Positions 9,599-18,408 of a stretch of 64,000 bases of DNA are shown piece by piece (the stretch's first letter is position 1; each line of letters begins with the position of its first letter). The stretch is from Bryobacteraceae bacterium (GTDB taxonomy: Bacteria; Acidobacteriota; Terriglobia; Bryobacterales; Bryobacteraceae). The translations under genes were made by a program, and so were the position numbers. The stretch covers positions 1,674,001 to 1,738,000 of the forward strand of contig BPGE01000001.1 of the NCBI GenBank assembly GCA_026002875.1. Reading direction: 5' to 3'. The notes below the pieces were generated by a model. The model did not search any database. It was not told the DNA's origin and saw nothing but the letters and a program-made list of their open reading frames with translations.

Positions 9599-10312
9599 TT
9601 ACAGGCCCAGCGCATCGAGCACGGCCTGCACGCGCCGGTTCCACGCGGCCGGACCCGAGTCTCCGGAAACCAGCCGGATGGGATGATCCACCAGGGCCAG
9701 AAAGCCCTCGTCATTGGGCGCGTCCCCGATGCCGATGGTCACCAGTTCCGCCCCGCCTCGCCGCCACCGTTCGATCAGCCACCGCACGGCCCCGTGCTTG
9801 CCCTCGTGAGCCAGCGCGTGATGGAAGCGCCCCCCGCGCGTCAGCCGCAGCCCGCGCCGCTCCAGCGCCTCCCGCAGCCCCGCCTCGCGGTCCGGAGTCT
9901 CCAGCACGAACGGCTCGCTGCACTCCCGCGCCGCCGCCAGCCGCGCCCGCTCCAGCCCCATGTTGCAGCGCCGCGCGATCTCTTCCGCGTCCATCTCGGC
10001 GAAGCAGCGGATGCGCGCCTCCGCCTCTGCCGCCGCCTCGCGCAGCAGCGGCGTGATGGCGCCGCGCGGCCGCCCGAGGATCTCCACGGCGCCGTCTTCC
10101 AGAACGACCGCCCCGCCGTTTTCCACGATACTGGGATGAGAGAGTCCGATCACGCGCAGCCAGTGCTCCACTTCCGCCCGCGTCTTGCTGGTCGTGCACA
10201 CCACCGTGGCCCCCAGCGCGCGCAGCCGGGCCAGCGCAGGCTGCGCCGGCGCATGCTCGTAGGTGTCGTGATCCAGAAGGCAATTGTCCAGGTCGGTGAA
10301 CACGGCCAGCAT
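9599..10312 (-). CDS. Mannosyl/glucosyl-3-phosphoglycerate phosphatase (HAD-IIB)
   Basis: 237 residues. HAD motif I is FTDLDNCLLD, motif II VCTTSKTRAEVE, and motif III/IV lies around TIGIGDAPNDEGFLALVD. The SKTRAEV stretch and the VENGGAVV element are characteristic of mannosyl-3-phosphoglycerate phosphatases. It would remove phosphate from glycosyl-3-phosphoglycerate to give the free compatible solute. It is convergent with the GT81-like synthase, so the pair together can make glucosyl- or mannosylglycerate, although the two genes are not one operon. Confidence 0.78.
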   Translation of the reverse strand: MLAVFTDLDNCLLDHDTYEHAPAQPALARLRALGATVVCTTSKTRAEVEHWLRVIGLSHPSIVENGGAVVLEDGAVEILGRPRGAITPLLREAAAEAEARIRCFAEMDAEEIARRCNMGLERARLAAARECSEPFVLETPDREAGLREALERRGLRLTRGGRFHHALAHEGKHGAVRWLIERWRRGGAELVTIGIGDAPNDEGFLALVDHPIRLVSGDSGPAAWNRRVQAVLDALGL

Positions 10313-10338
10313 GCTTTCATTGTGACAGGCGGTGCGCC

Positions 10339-11664
10339 ATGAAACCCCGGCTCGAACTCGTCCTGCTGGCCGGCTTCGGCTCCATGATGCTTCTGGCCAG
10401 CCTGCTCGGCTTCTCCCAGATCCGCCGCTCCGCCGCCCTCCAGCGAGAGCTCATCGAGGCGCAGGAACGCTACGCCCATACCGAGCGGCTTTTGTCCGAC
10501 CTGCGCGCCGACCTCTACCGCATCAGTCTCGACATCCGCGATTTTCTCCTCGACCGCGACGTCTCCGATTCGGCCGAAGTGCGCGAGCAGGTCCTCGAGT
10601 CCCGCCAGCGCATTCTCCGCTCGCTCGACGAGCTCGAGCGCGCCCTCGGCCCCGCAGCCGATCAGGCCTCCCTCGCGCGCCTGCGCGAGCGGCTCGAGAG
10701 TTTCTTCACCCTCCTCGGCCCGCCCCTCGAGTGGAAGCCCGAAGTCAAGCTCGCCCTCGGCGGCAGCTACGTGCGCCGCGTCCTGCTCGGCCGCCGCACC
10801 GAAATCAGCCAGATGGCCGAGCAGCTGCAGTCGCTCAACTACGAAAACCTCAAGCGCTCCCAGCAGCGCCTGCTTGAGGCGCAGCAGGATTTCCGCCGCC
10901 GCCTCAACCGCCTGACGTACAGCGTGCTGCTGCTCAGCGCCGTCGTCGCGATCGCCAGCATCTGGTGGATCTTCCGCCTCGAGCAGCGCGCCCGCGCCGC
11001 CGAACAGGAAATGCGCGAGCTGTCGCAGAAACTCGTCCAGGCCCAGGAGGCCGAGCGCAAGCGCCTCTCGCTCGAGCTGCACGACCAGGTGGGCCAGATG
11101 CTCACCGCCATCCGCATGGAGATCTCCAACCTCGGCCGCATCGGGCCCAACGATCCCGAACTCTTCCGCGAACACGTCCAGCAGGCCAAGCAGGTCGCCG
11201 AAGGCGCCATGAAGACCGTCCGCGACCTCGCCATGGGGCTGCGGCCCTCCATGCTCGACGATCTCGGCCTCGGCCCCGCGGTCGAGTGGCTCTGCCGCGA
11301 GTTCAGCCGCACGTCCGGCATTCCGGCCGACGTCACCGTCCAGGGTTCGCTCGCGCGCCTCAACGACGAGCAGAAGACCGGGCTGTTCCGCGTCGTGCAG
11401 GAATCGCTCACCAACGTCATGCGCCATGCCCGCGCCAGCCGCGTGGAAGTCCGCCTGACGGAGTCGGCGGGCAGGCTCGAGCTGATCGTGCAGGACGACG
11501 GGCGCGGCATCCGCAACGGCAAGGGGCGCCGCGGCCTCGGCCTGCTCGGCATGGAAGAGCGCATCCGCGAGCTCGGCGGCGTCTTCTCCGTCGAATCGGC
11601 CCCGGGCGCGGGCACGAAAATCCGCGCCGAAATCCCGCTCGCGCAGCAGGAGGTGAAAGCATGA
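10339..11664 (+). CDS. NarL-type sensor histidine kinase (HisKA_3)
   Basis: 441 residues. TM1 is at residues 7-26 and TM2 at about 193-213, with an extracytoplasmic all-helical sensor between them (4-helix-bundle type, rich in Leu/Arg/Glu). The cytoplasmic part has a coiled coil, the HisKA_3 box KRLSLELHDQVGQ (H248) and an HATPase with the N box ESLTNVMRHA and G boxes DDGRGI and GRRGLGLLGM. It phosphorylates the response regulator encoded next, with which it overlaps by 3 bp (ATGA-type). The signal is unknown. Confidence 0.92.
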   Translation: MKPRLELVLLAGFGSMMLLASLLGFSQIRRSAALQRELIEAQERYAHTERLLSDLRADLYRISLDIRDFLLDRDVSDSAEVREQVLESRQRILRSLDELERALGPAADQASLARLRERLESFFTLLGPPLEWKPEVKLALGGSYVRRVLLGRRTEISQMAEQLQSLNYENLKRSQQRLLEAQQDFRRRLNRLTYSVLLLSAVVAIASIWWIFRLEQRARAAEQEMRELSQKLVQAQEAERKRLSLELHDQVGQMLTAIRMEISNLGRIGPNDPELFREHVQQAKQVAEGAMKTVRDLAMGLRPSMLDDLGLGPAVEWLCREFSRTSGIPADVTVQGSLARLNDEQKTGLFRVVQESLTNVMRHARASRVEVRLTESAGRLELIVQDDGRGIRNGKGRRGLGLLGMEERIRELGGVFSVESAPGAGTKIRAEIPLAQQEVKA

Positions 11665-12311
11665 CCAGAGTGCTTCTGGCGGACGACCACGGCGTGGTCC
11701 GCAAGGGACTGCGCTTCATTCTCGAACAGGAGCCCGATTTCGAGGTCGCCGGCGAAGCCGCCGACGGCCGCGAAGCCGTGCGCCTCGCCCGCGAACTCTC
11801 GCCCGATGTCATCGTCATGGACATCGCCATGCCGCAACTGAACGGCATCGACGCCACCGCCCAGATCGTCACGCACAACCCCCGCATCAACGTCCTCATC
11901 CTCTCCATGCACAACGACGAGACTTACCTCCTGCGCGCCCTCGAAGCCGGCGCCCGCGGGTTTCTGCTGAAAGATACCGCCGAGGAAGACCTCGTCCGCG
12001 CCGTCCGCGTGGCCGCCCAGGGCAAGCCCTTCTTCAGCCCCGCCATCGCCCAGGCGCTGCTCGAGGACTACATGCGCAACCTCCAGCAGCGCAACCAGCA
12101 GGACAGCTACAGCCTCCTCACCGACCGGGAAAAAGAAGTGCTTCAACTGCTCGCCGAAGGCCGTTCCAACAAGGAAGTCGCCCAGCTGCTCAACCTCAGC
12201 GTCTACACCGTCGAAACCCACCGCACCCGCATCATGCAGAAACTCGACCTGCACAACACCGCCGAACTCGTCCTCTACGCCGTGCGCAAGAAAATCATCC
12301 CGGGCCTCTGA
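11661..12311 (+). CDS. NarL/FixJ-family response regulator
   Basis: 216 residues starting at the ATG that overlaps the kinase stop. The receiver domain has the acidic pair DD at 8-9, phospho-acceptor D54 (IVMDIAMP) and the conserved Lys in FLLKDT. The C-terminal LuxR-type helix-turn-helix (LTDREKEVLQLLAEG ... VYTVETHRTRIMQKL) binds DNA. Cognate regulator of the preceding kinase. The array of hairpin repeats starts about 50 bp after the stop. Confidence 0.95.
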   Translation: MTRVLLADDHGVVRKGLRFILEQEPDFEVAGEAADGREAVRLARELSPDVIVMDIAMPQLNGIDATAQIVTHNPRINVLILSMHNDETYLLRALEAGARGFLLKDTAEEDLVRAVRVAAQGKPFFSPAIAQALLEDYMRNLQQRNQQDSYSLLTDREKEVLQLLAEGRSNKEVAQLLNLSVYTVETHRTRIMQKLDLHNTAELVLYAVRKKIIPGL

Positions 12312-12360
12312 CCGGCGCCTCCGCCGCCCTCCCCAACGGATTTCCCGCCGCCTTCGCCCC

Positions 12361-12958
12361 CGGATTTCCCCTCGCGCTCGCGCGAGGGCTGCATCTAAAC
12401 TGTGCCCCGCCGCGCTCTCTCCTTCGGATTTCCCCTCGCGCTTGCGCGAGGGCTGCATCCCAACTGTGCCCCGCCACGCCCCCTCCTGCGGGCTTCCCCT
12501 CGCGCTCGCGCGAGGGCTGCATCCCAACCGTGCCCCGCCGCGCTCTCTCCTTCGGATTTCCCCTCGCACTCGCGCGAAGGCTGCATCCCAACCGTGTTTC
12601 CCCTCGCGCTTGCGCGAGGGCTGCATCCCAACTGTGCCCCGCCGCGCCCCCTCCCCAGCGGGTTTCCCCTCGCGCTCGCGCGAGGGCTGCATCCCAACCG
12701 TGCCCCGCCGCACCCTCCCCTACGGGTTTCCCCTCGCGCTCGCGCGAGGGCTGCATCCCACCCGTGCCCCGCCGCGCCCTCTCCTTCGGGTTTCCCCTCG
12801 CGCTCGCGCGAGGGCTGCATCCCAACTGTGTCTCCCGCACCCTCCCCTACGGGCTTCCCCTCGGCCTTGGCCGAGGGCTGCATCCCACCCGTGCCCCGCC
12901 GCGCCCCCTCCTTCGGGTTTCCCCTCGCGCTTGCGCGAGGGCTGCATCCCAACTGTGC
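12361..12958. repeat. Hairpin array A-1, ten units, about 60-bp period
   Basis: Ten copies of a short element read on the plus strand as TTTCCCC, a perfect palindromic stem, then GCTGCATCCCAAC. Nine stems are of the CTCGCGC/GCGCGAG type; the ninth copy (about 12850-12885) has CTCGGCC/GGCCGAG instead. Spacers of about 20 bp are C-rich and closely related to each other. It fills most of the 800 bp between the response regulator and the next gene. Both strands are open in several frames, but the encoded repeats look like by-products of composition. I see no gene here. Confidence 0.9.
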
Positions 12959-13109
12959 CCGCCTGTCCGCCAGCCCCGGTCCAATCTGCGGAGTGGACGC
13001 CGCGGTTCTCCTTGCCCTGGCCGCCCGAATCGGGACATACTTGAAAAAATCGGCGGCGCTGGGATGACCGCACGCCGAATTGTTCCTGAATCTGGAGGAG
13101 AAATCCGCA

Positions 13110-14429
13110 ATGTCCGCTCGCGCTCTCCCGCTGCGCCTTCTGTCTGTCGTTCTGTTCTTGCCCCATCTGGCCCCGGCCCAGTACATCAGCATGTACGGAC
13201 CCCAAAGCACCCCTGCCGCCGCGGCCTACGCGAATCTCCAGTACCTGATGAACACCTCGGCGCTCCGGCAGATGCAGGAGCGCGCCGCCCGGCAGCGGTC
13301 GGCTTCGGCGCCTTCCAGTCCGCAGCCCGGCCCTGCCGCCGCGGCGCCGTCCCGCCGCCCGCCTGGCGATTTCACCTTCCCTTATCAGGGCCGGCTCCTC
13401 AGCATGAACGAAATGGCGGCGATGTTCACCAACGACCCCGGCGCCCAGGCGCAGTTGGCGCGCGAATTCGGCCAGCTCGTCCAGACCGTGGCCGAGGACC
13501 TCGGGCGAGGCGGTTCGCCCTACGATCTGGCGAAAGCATTCACCCTGTTCACCACTGCCATGTATGCCGTTCTCAACCCCGGCGCGCCCATTACCGAGCG
13601 CACCATGGACCGTCTGCGGCTCCAGTTCCGCTCGGAGCTCCTCGATGACAGCGTCATCCGCAGGCCCGCCCCGGAGGTGCAGAAACACTGGGAGACCCTC
13701 GTGGCCATCAGCGGCTGGACGCTCATGACGTATCAGCTGGCCGTCCAGAAGCAGAATCACTCCCTCGCCGCGTCCCTGCGCGACAATGCCGCCAGCGCCC
13801 TACGGATCGTCTTCCAGACCGACCCGCAGCGCATCCGGATCGATTCGGGCGCGGACTGGCCTCTCACGATCCTTCCCGGTCCTCCAGGATCCGCGGGCGG
13901 CGGTTGGGACCAGCCCGCCCCGTCAGCCCCGGCAAGCGCGCCGCAGAATTCCTCGGCATGGGGCCAGCCCGCTTCGCCAACCTCGGCCGCCATGCAGCAC
14001 AGTACTTCCGGTTGGGGCGCCCAGCCCGCAGCATTCCCTTCCGCTCCGTCTCCCGCCCTCGCTGCAGGCGGCACGGTCCGCGTCGGCCATCATCACTTCC
14101 TTACGGGCATGCATCCGGCCGTCCTGCACCTCGGGGACTCGGAACTCGTCTTCGATCCCTCGGGCCACTCCTGCAATCAGACGCGCATCAATGCACCGTA
14201 TTCCGCCGTCCAGGTGCGCGACCCGGCTCCCAATTCGAGCGGCGAGCTGCTGCTCAACATCCGCATGCCCGATCCGCGCAACCCGAAAAAGACGGTGAAT
14301 CTGAATCTCGTCAGCGAGGACTCCTGGATCGACGAGTCTTCCGGCGCCCCGTATGTCCGCAGCCCGGCAGGCGCCATGGACCGCCTGCGCGATCTCGCCG
14401 CCGAACTCCGCCGCCGCGGCGCCCGCTGA
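13110..14429 (+). CDS. Secreted protein of unknown function (possibly DUF6683-like)
   Basis: 439 residues from the ATG at 13110, which has a strong GGAGGAG ribosome binding site. A signal peptide (LPLRLLSVVLFLPHLAPAQ) is followed by a helical region at about 100-230 (MAAMFTNDPGAQAQLAREFG ... DLAKAFTLFTTAMY), which resembles the DUF6683 family, then an Ala/Pro/Ser-rich linker (265-330) and a C-terminal beta-rich domain with HHHFLTGMHPAVLHLGD. Family membership is my reading and needs a profile search. The gene is bracketed by A-type hairpin arrays on both sides. Confidence 0.6.
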   Translation: MSARALPLRLLSVVLFLPHLAPAQYISMYGPQSTPAAAAYANLQYLMNTSALRQMQERAARQRSASAPSSPQPGPAAAAPSRRPPGDFTFPYQGRLLSMNEMAAMFTNDPGAQAQLAREFGQLVQTVAEDLGRGGSPYDLAKAFTLFTTAMYAVLNPGAPITERTMDRLRLQFRSELLDDSVIRRPAPEVQKHWETLVAISGWTLMTYQLAVQKQNHSLAASLRDNAASALRIVFQTDPQRIRIDSGADWPLTILPGPPGSAGGGWDQPAPSAPASAPQNSSAWGQPASPTSAAMQHSTSGWGAQPAAFPSAPSPALAAGGTVRVGHHHFLTGMHPAVLHLGDSELVFDPSGHSCNQTRINAPYSAVQVRDPAPNSSGELLLNIRMPDPRNPKKTVNLNLVSEDSWIDESSGAPYVRSPAGAMDRLRDLAAELRRRGAR

Positions 14430-14707
14430 ACCGCGGGCAGAGCAGGGATCACGGAGCAGGGAAGAGCAGCCCGGAATCCATCTGCGATTCCCCGGAGAGC
14501 AGAAATTCGCCGGCCTCGGGTCCGTCCCCGATCCGAAGGCTGGCGCTCGTCCAGCCCGCTTCCATGCCCCCGTCCGAAAGCAGCGGCCCTGCTCCCTGCA
14601 GACCATCAGCTGCAGACCGCCACGGGCTCACAGCGGGTTCAGAATCGCAAGCGAAAGGCCCGAGGCACCCGGAAGCATGCGGTCCCCGCCCGTCCTTCCG
14701 CGCCCCC

Positions 14708-14870
14708 GGGTTTCCCCTCGCGCTCGCGCGAGGGCTGCATCCCAACTGTGTCTCCCGCACCCTCCCCTACGGGCTTCCCCTCGCGCTTGCGCGAGGGCTG
14801 CATCCCAACCGTGCCCCGCCGCGCCCCCTCCTTCGGGTTTCCCCTCGGCCTTGGCCGAGGGCTGCATCCC
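14708..14870. repeat. Hairpin array A-2, three units
   Basis: Three A-type units, two with the CTCGCGC stem and the third with CTCGGCC. The stretch 14707-14783 is identical to 12787-12863 on the other side of the secreted-protein gene, so a segment was duplicated around that gene. The rest of the 640-bp gap 14430-15070 shows no gene or other recognisable element. Confidence 0.85.
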
Positions 14871-15070
14871 GCCGCATCCGCGCTTTCCTTGCCGAATCAT
14901 GGCCCGTCATCCGCCTGATTCCGTGCCGCCAACGATGGCCGTGTCAGCCTCCAGGTCGACGACAACAGCGGCAGAGAATGGCCGTTTATTCCTGTCTCGG
15001 GATCAGCACCAGCAACGCAGAAGAAGGCGCTGCTTCGAGAGAATTCAGGGAGCGGGTCTGCCTCGGGAGG

Positions 15071-15145
15071 TGGTAGCGCTAACGGGATTCGAACCCGTAT
15101 TTGAGCCTTGAGAGGGCTCCGTCCTAACCCTTAGACGATAGCGCC
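15071..15145 (-). tRNA. tRNA-Glu (CTC), CCA encoded
   Basis: The minus strand folds as a cloverleaf. The acceptor stem is GGCGCTA/TAGCGCT (with a terminal G-U), the D-arm contains GGTTAGGAC, the anticodon loop is CTCTCAA giving anticodon CTC, and the T-arm is ACGGG-TTCGAAT-CCCGT. The discriminator A is followed by an encoded CCA (15071-15073). It reads GAG codons. An extended -10 (TGCTATAGT) sits 12 bp upstream. Confidence 0.95.
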
Positions 15146-15156
15146 GTACTGCTCTT

Positions 15157-15186
15157 ACTATAGCAGACACTGCCTCCGCTCTCCAA
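15157..15186 (-). promoter_or_regulatory. Promoter of tRNA-Glu
   Basis: On the minus strand TTGGAG (15186-15181) is followed after 18 bp by TATAGT (15162-15157), with the extended TG one base upstream of the -10. The mature tRNA begins 11 bp downstream. Confidence 0.55.
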
Positions 15187-15280
15187 CACCCGGAAGCCGT
15201 TCTGCACCACCGGTTCCCGCGCGCCGGCAGCCTGATCCGCGCTCAGCCCCTTCCCGCCGCCTTGCAGCTGCCGCAGTGAC

Positions 15281-15318
15281 AAAAAAACAGGAGCCCGAAG
15301 ACCTGCGTCTTCGGGCTC
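15281..15318 (-). terminator. Rho-independent terminator of the repeat-protein gene
   Basis: On the minus strand a 10-bp stem (GAGCCCGAAG paired with CTTCGGGCTC) with an 8-nt loop is followed by a run of seven T within a few bases. It lies 45 bp after the stop of the 16-residue repeat protein and ahead of tRNA-Glu. Confidence 0.85.
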
Positions 15319-15362
15319 GCCCTTCAAGTTGACTGTTTCGCCTGCGCAATCTCAATCCCGCT

Positions 15363-15785
15363 TCAGTCGAACCCGAGCGGATCCGGCGGCGGAATCGGAC
15401 GGATCTCCGCACGGTCGAACCCCAGCGGATCCGGCGGCGGAATCGGACGAATCTCCGCGCGGTCGAACCCCAGCGGATCCGGCGGCGGAATCGGACGAAT
15501 CTCCGCGCGGTCGAACCCCAGCGGATCCGGCGGCGGAATCGGACGGATCTCCGCGCGGTCGAACCCCAGCGGATCCGGCGGCGGAATCGGACGGATCTCC
15601 GCACGGTCGAACCCCAGCGGATCCGGCGGCGGAATCGGACGAATCTCCGCGCGGTCGAACCCCAGCGGATCCGGCGGCGGAATCGGACGAATACCCGCCG
15701 TGTTGCCACCAGGAATGACAGCCGCACCGGCTGTCACGACAGCAACAACACAGGCAAGGGCAACCAGAACGAGTGTTGTCCTCAT
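15363..15785 (-). CDS. Small secreted protein of seven 16-residue tandem repeats
   Basis: 140 residues. An N-terminal signal peptide (about residues 1-22, VALACVVAVVTAGA) is followed by a short linker and seven copies of a 16-residue unit, FDRAEIRPIPPPDPLG, ending in FD. In DNA the unit is 48 bp and copies differ mainly at synonymous positions (ATC/ATT, CGT/CGC), so the peptide is conserved while the DNA drifts. A ribosome binding site (AAGGTG) and a strong terminator support expression. I do not recognise the family. It could be a structural surface repeat or a multi-copy peptide precursor; there is no dibasic site, and no processing or export gene next to it. Confidence 0.7.
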   Translation of the reverse strand: MRTTLVLVALACVVAVVTAGAAVIPGGNTAGIRPIPPPDPLGFDRAEIRPIPPPDPLGFDRAEIRPIPPPDPLGFDRAEIRPIPPPDPLGFDRAEIRPIPPPDPLGFDRAEIRPIPPPDPLGFDRAEIRPIPPPDPLGFD

Positions 15786-15839
15786 CTCAATGCACCTTCC
15801 CGAAAACCCGGCTCGAGCAGGAAGACAGGCCTTCCGCCT

Positions 15840-15955
15840 AACCGGGTTTAAGATCTACACCTAAGGCTATGGCTCGGGGGTCTACCTTAGGGCTAGGAAA
15901 AATCCGATGCCTTGAGCTCGGTGATAGATCCCGCAAATGGGTAAGGTGTTTCCCT
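15840..15955 (-). promoter_or_regulatory. Candidate operator region of the repeat-protein gene
   Basis: Upstream of the secreted repeat gene (minus strand) are two related 15-16-bp motifs, CCCTAAGGTAGACC (about 15880-15893) and GCCTTAGGTGTAGATC (about 15852-15868), with further CTTAG/CTAAG palindromic pieces near 15950. The AT-richer composition stands out from the surroundings. I infer a regulator binding region; no clear -10 is seen. Confidence 0.3.
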
Positions 15956-16271
15956 TAAGACGGGCCGTCAATCGCCCCCGGATTTCGCCCGGCTGCCCGA
16001 TGAAAGCGACTCCCTCCATCCGGGGTGTACCGCCGCAATCCAGCCCGATGTGCGCGGTTTGATCCGCCGCTGAAGCCGTGCCTGCTTCAGGCGCACCATG
16101 CCCCCGGCAAGGCCGGTGCTCCTGGGACCGCTGAGATGGAAAGAGGCGGCCTCGGCCACCAGGGATAAGCGGCCGTCTGCGAAGCCGCCTCCGAAGGACG
16201 GTTCTCGCTCAAGAAGTCGCGGCGCGCGGCAGTTTACGGCCAGGCGTGCGGCGGTCCTGGGGCGGGGTGCG

Positions 16272-17162
16272 TCAGGACTCCGTGGGCGGCGCCCAGGAGG
16301 CCCCCTGCGGCTGGGCCAGCTGCGCCCGCAGCTGCCGCGGCATGCCGGGCCAGGACAGCCGCAGGTCCATGCACACTTCATCGAGCATTTCGATGCTCGT
16401 CACCTTTGTCTCCAGGGCGAACGCCGTCAGCAGCAGATTGTCGCAGAGCGAATTGATGACTCGCGGAATTCCCTGGCTGCGGACGTGGATTTCACGCAGC
16501 ACTTCCGGCGGAAACACCTTCGGCTCCGCCAGCCCCGCGCGCATCAGCCGGGTCTGGATGTACTCCGTCGTTTCCTGCTCGGTCAGCGGCGACAGCCGGC
16601 ATCGCAGAACCACGCGCTGCTTCAGCTGCCGCAGCTCGGGAGCCTCCAGTTTCCGGTCCAGCTCCGGCTGTCCGGCAAGAATGATCTGGAGCAGCTTGCC
16701 GAGCTTCGGCGTTTCCAGGTTCGTCAGCAGCCGGATTTCCTCCAGCACGTCCCATTCGAGATTGTGCGCCTCGTCCACGATCAGCACCGTCGTGCGCCCG
16801 GCGCCGGCTTCCTCGATCAGCAGCTGATTCAGGGAAAAAAGAACCTCGGTTTTCGACTTCCGGTCGCAGCGGAGATCCAGATCATAGGCGATCATTTCGA
16901 AAAACTGCTGCGGCGTGATGCGCGAATTGAACAGGTAGGCGAACTCGATCCCGTGCGCGTCCAGGTCTTCGCGCAGGCATTCCAGCAGCGTCGTCTTGCC
17001 GGTCCCCACCTCGCCCGTCAGCACGATGAACCCCTTCCGCCCGTGAACGCCGTAGATCAGGTTTGCCAGCGCTTCCTCGTGCTGCGGACTGCGGTAAAGA
17101 AAGGACGGATCCGGGCTCAGATTGAACGGATTCTCGCGAAATCCGAAAAAAGCGTTATACAT
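16272..17162 (-). CDS. ExeA/GspA-like AAA ATPase
   Basis: 296 residues of the AAA_22/ExeA group. The N-terminal signature YNAFFGFRENPFNLSPDPSF is followed by Walker A GEVGTGKTT (50-58), Walker B VLIVDEAH (D130-E131), a sensor region and the GIPRVINSLCDN element. In type II secretion and exosortase loci such ATPases help assemble envelope machinery; related ATPases also occur in transposition systems. No peptidoglycan-binding domain is present. It starts 79 bp after the end of csm5 on the same strand and could be cotranscribed with it, although a functional link is not established. Confidence 0.85.
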   Translation of the reverse strand: MYNAFFGFRENPFNLSPDPSFLYRSPQHEEALANLIYGVHGRKGFIVLTGEVGTGKTTLLECLREDLDAHGIEFAYLFNSRITPQQFFEMIAYDLDLRCDRKSKTEVLFSLNQLLIEEAGAGRTTVLIVDEAHNLEWDVLEEIRLLTNLETPKLGKLLQIILAGQPELDRKLEAPELRQLKQRVVLRCRLSPLTEQETTEYIQTRLMRAGLAEPKVFPPEVLREIHVRSQGIPRVINSLCDNLLLTAFALETKVTSIEMLDEVCMDLRLSWPGMPRQLRAQLAQPQGASWAPPTES

Positions 17163-17241
17163 GCTCCTCCGGCCCTTCCGGCATCAAGCCGGAAAATGGC
17201 ATCCGGCCCGCTGCCGTCATTCTACCATCGCGGCGGAAAAA

Positions 17242-18408
17242 TCACTCTCCCAGTTCCAGTTCCGCCCAGCCGGCCAGATTGGCGGGCTGGTCCTGCTGGA
17301 AAACCACCATCCGCGTCTTGGGGAAGGGAAGTCCGGTGCGCAAAGCCTCGCGGTAAACCGGGAGAATCCGCAGCAGCTCGTGATACGGTCCTTTTCCGGT
17401 CTCGAGGCTCGCCGATTTCGACAGCAGTCCCGTGCCCCAGCCCAGGCACAGCAGGCAGCTCTTTCCGTCCTTCCGGATCTGCGCCAGCCTCTGTTCGAGC
17501 CTCGCCATCGACTCGGCCACCGCGCGCAGCCCGGTCGCTTCTGCGTAACGCCGGTGCACGGCCAGCAGCTGCGCAGCCGCCTGATTGGCCGCCTCCAGCA
17601 CGCCAGGCCAGTCCGCCGCCGCCCCGGGCCACCGCAGCGCCCGCCGCGTCTTCTCCTGCTGCGCGGCCGGCGCCAGGCTGAGCCGGCCCTCGAACACGGT
17701 GCCCGGTACGGCCATCTCGGCGAAGTGCGGCGTGGAATCGCCCGGCCGGCGGAACTCCACGGCGCCGCGCGGGCTCATTTTCCATCCCAGCTCCGTCCGG
17801 CCCGTCCGCTGCACCAGCGTGGCCGTCCGCAGCAGATACACCCGCGTGCTCCCGCCCGGTGCGACAGGCCCGGAATCGGAAACCATCAGGCTCCGCAGCC
17901 GGTCCTGGTTCGGCCCGCCCAGCACCATCTGTTCCAGCATCTGCCCCGGCCGCCGCGCCGGCCGGTCGGACTTCGACAGTCCCTCGGCAAGCGACTTCCA
18001 CACGCCTTCCGCCGTCTCGGCCAGAATCACCGCCCGCCGCAGCGCGCCCTTGATCGCGCTGCCGGGAACGTAAATGTCTCCCGAGCTCAGCGCGGCAAAC
18101 GTCGGGATGAACAGATGCTCCGCTGCCGTCCTCGCATAATAGGCGGCTGCCGAAGGATGTTCGAACGGAATCCGGCGGCTCGCGTAATTCTGCGCGTATC
18201 CGCCCCAGGAAGCGAAATCCAGCTTCTCCGCGCGCCGGATCTGGTTCAGGTACGTCTCCAGCCGCGGTCCGCGCGCCAGAAGCCGGAAAATGCGCCGCTG
18301 ATCGAGCACATTCACCTGGTCTTTCCAGACCATGTAATCGATCGGCGCGAGCTTCTGCCCGTCGCCCGCCAGCAGTGGAGTCAATACGGTGAGACGATAG
18401 CGCGTCAT
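17242..18408 (-). CDS. csm5: Type III-A CRISPR RAMP protein Csm5
   Basis: 388 residues from the ATG that overlaps the csm4 stop by 4 bp. Csm5 caps the crRNA 3' side of the Csm complex and helps crRNA maturation. The RAMP N-terminus YRLTVLTPLLAGDGQKLAPIDYM and the glycine-rich loop IYVPGSAIKGALRRAV are typical; a second RAMP fold follows, ending near FPKTRMVVFQ. It is last of the five csm genes. No Cas6 follows to make the primary crRNA cut. Confidence 0.9.
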   Translation of the reverse strand: MTRYRLTVLTPLLAGDGQKLAPIDYMVWKDQVNVLDQRRIFRLLARGPRLETYLNQIRRAEKLDFASWGGYAQNYASRRIPFEHPSAAAYYARTAAEHLFIPTFAALSSGDIYVPGSAIKGALRRAVILAETAEGVWKSLAEGLSKSDRPARRPGQMLEQMVLGGPNQDRLRSLMVSDSGPVAPGGSTRVYLLRTATLVQRTGRTELGWKMSPRGAVEFRRPGDSTPHFAEMAVPGTVFEGRLSLAPAAQQEKTRRALRWPGAAADWPGVLEAANQAAAQLLAVHRRYAEATGLRAVAESMARLEQRLAQIRKDGKSCLLCLGWGTGLLSKSASLETGKGPYHELLRILPVYREALRTGLPFPKTRMVVFQQDQPANLAGWAELELGE

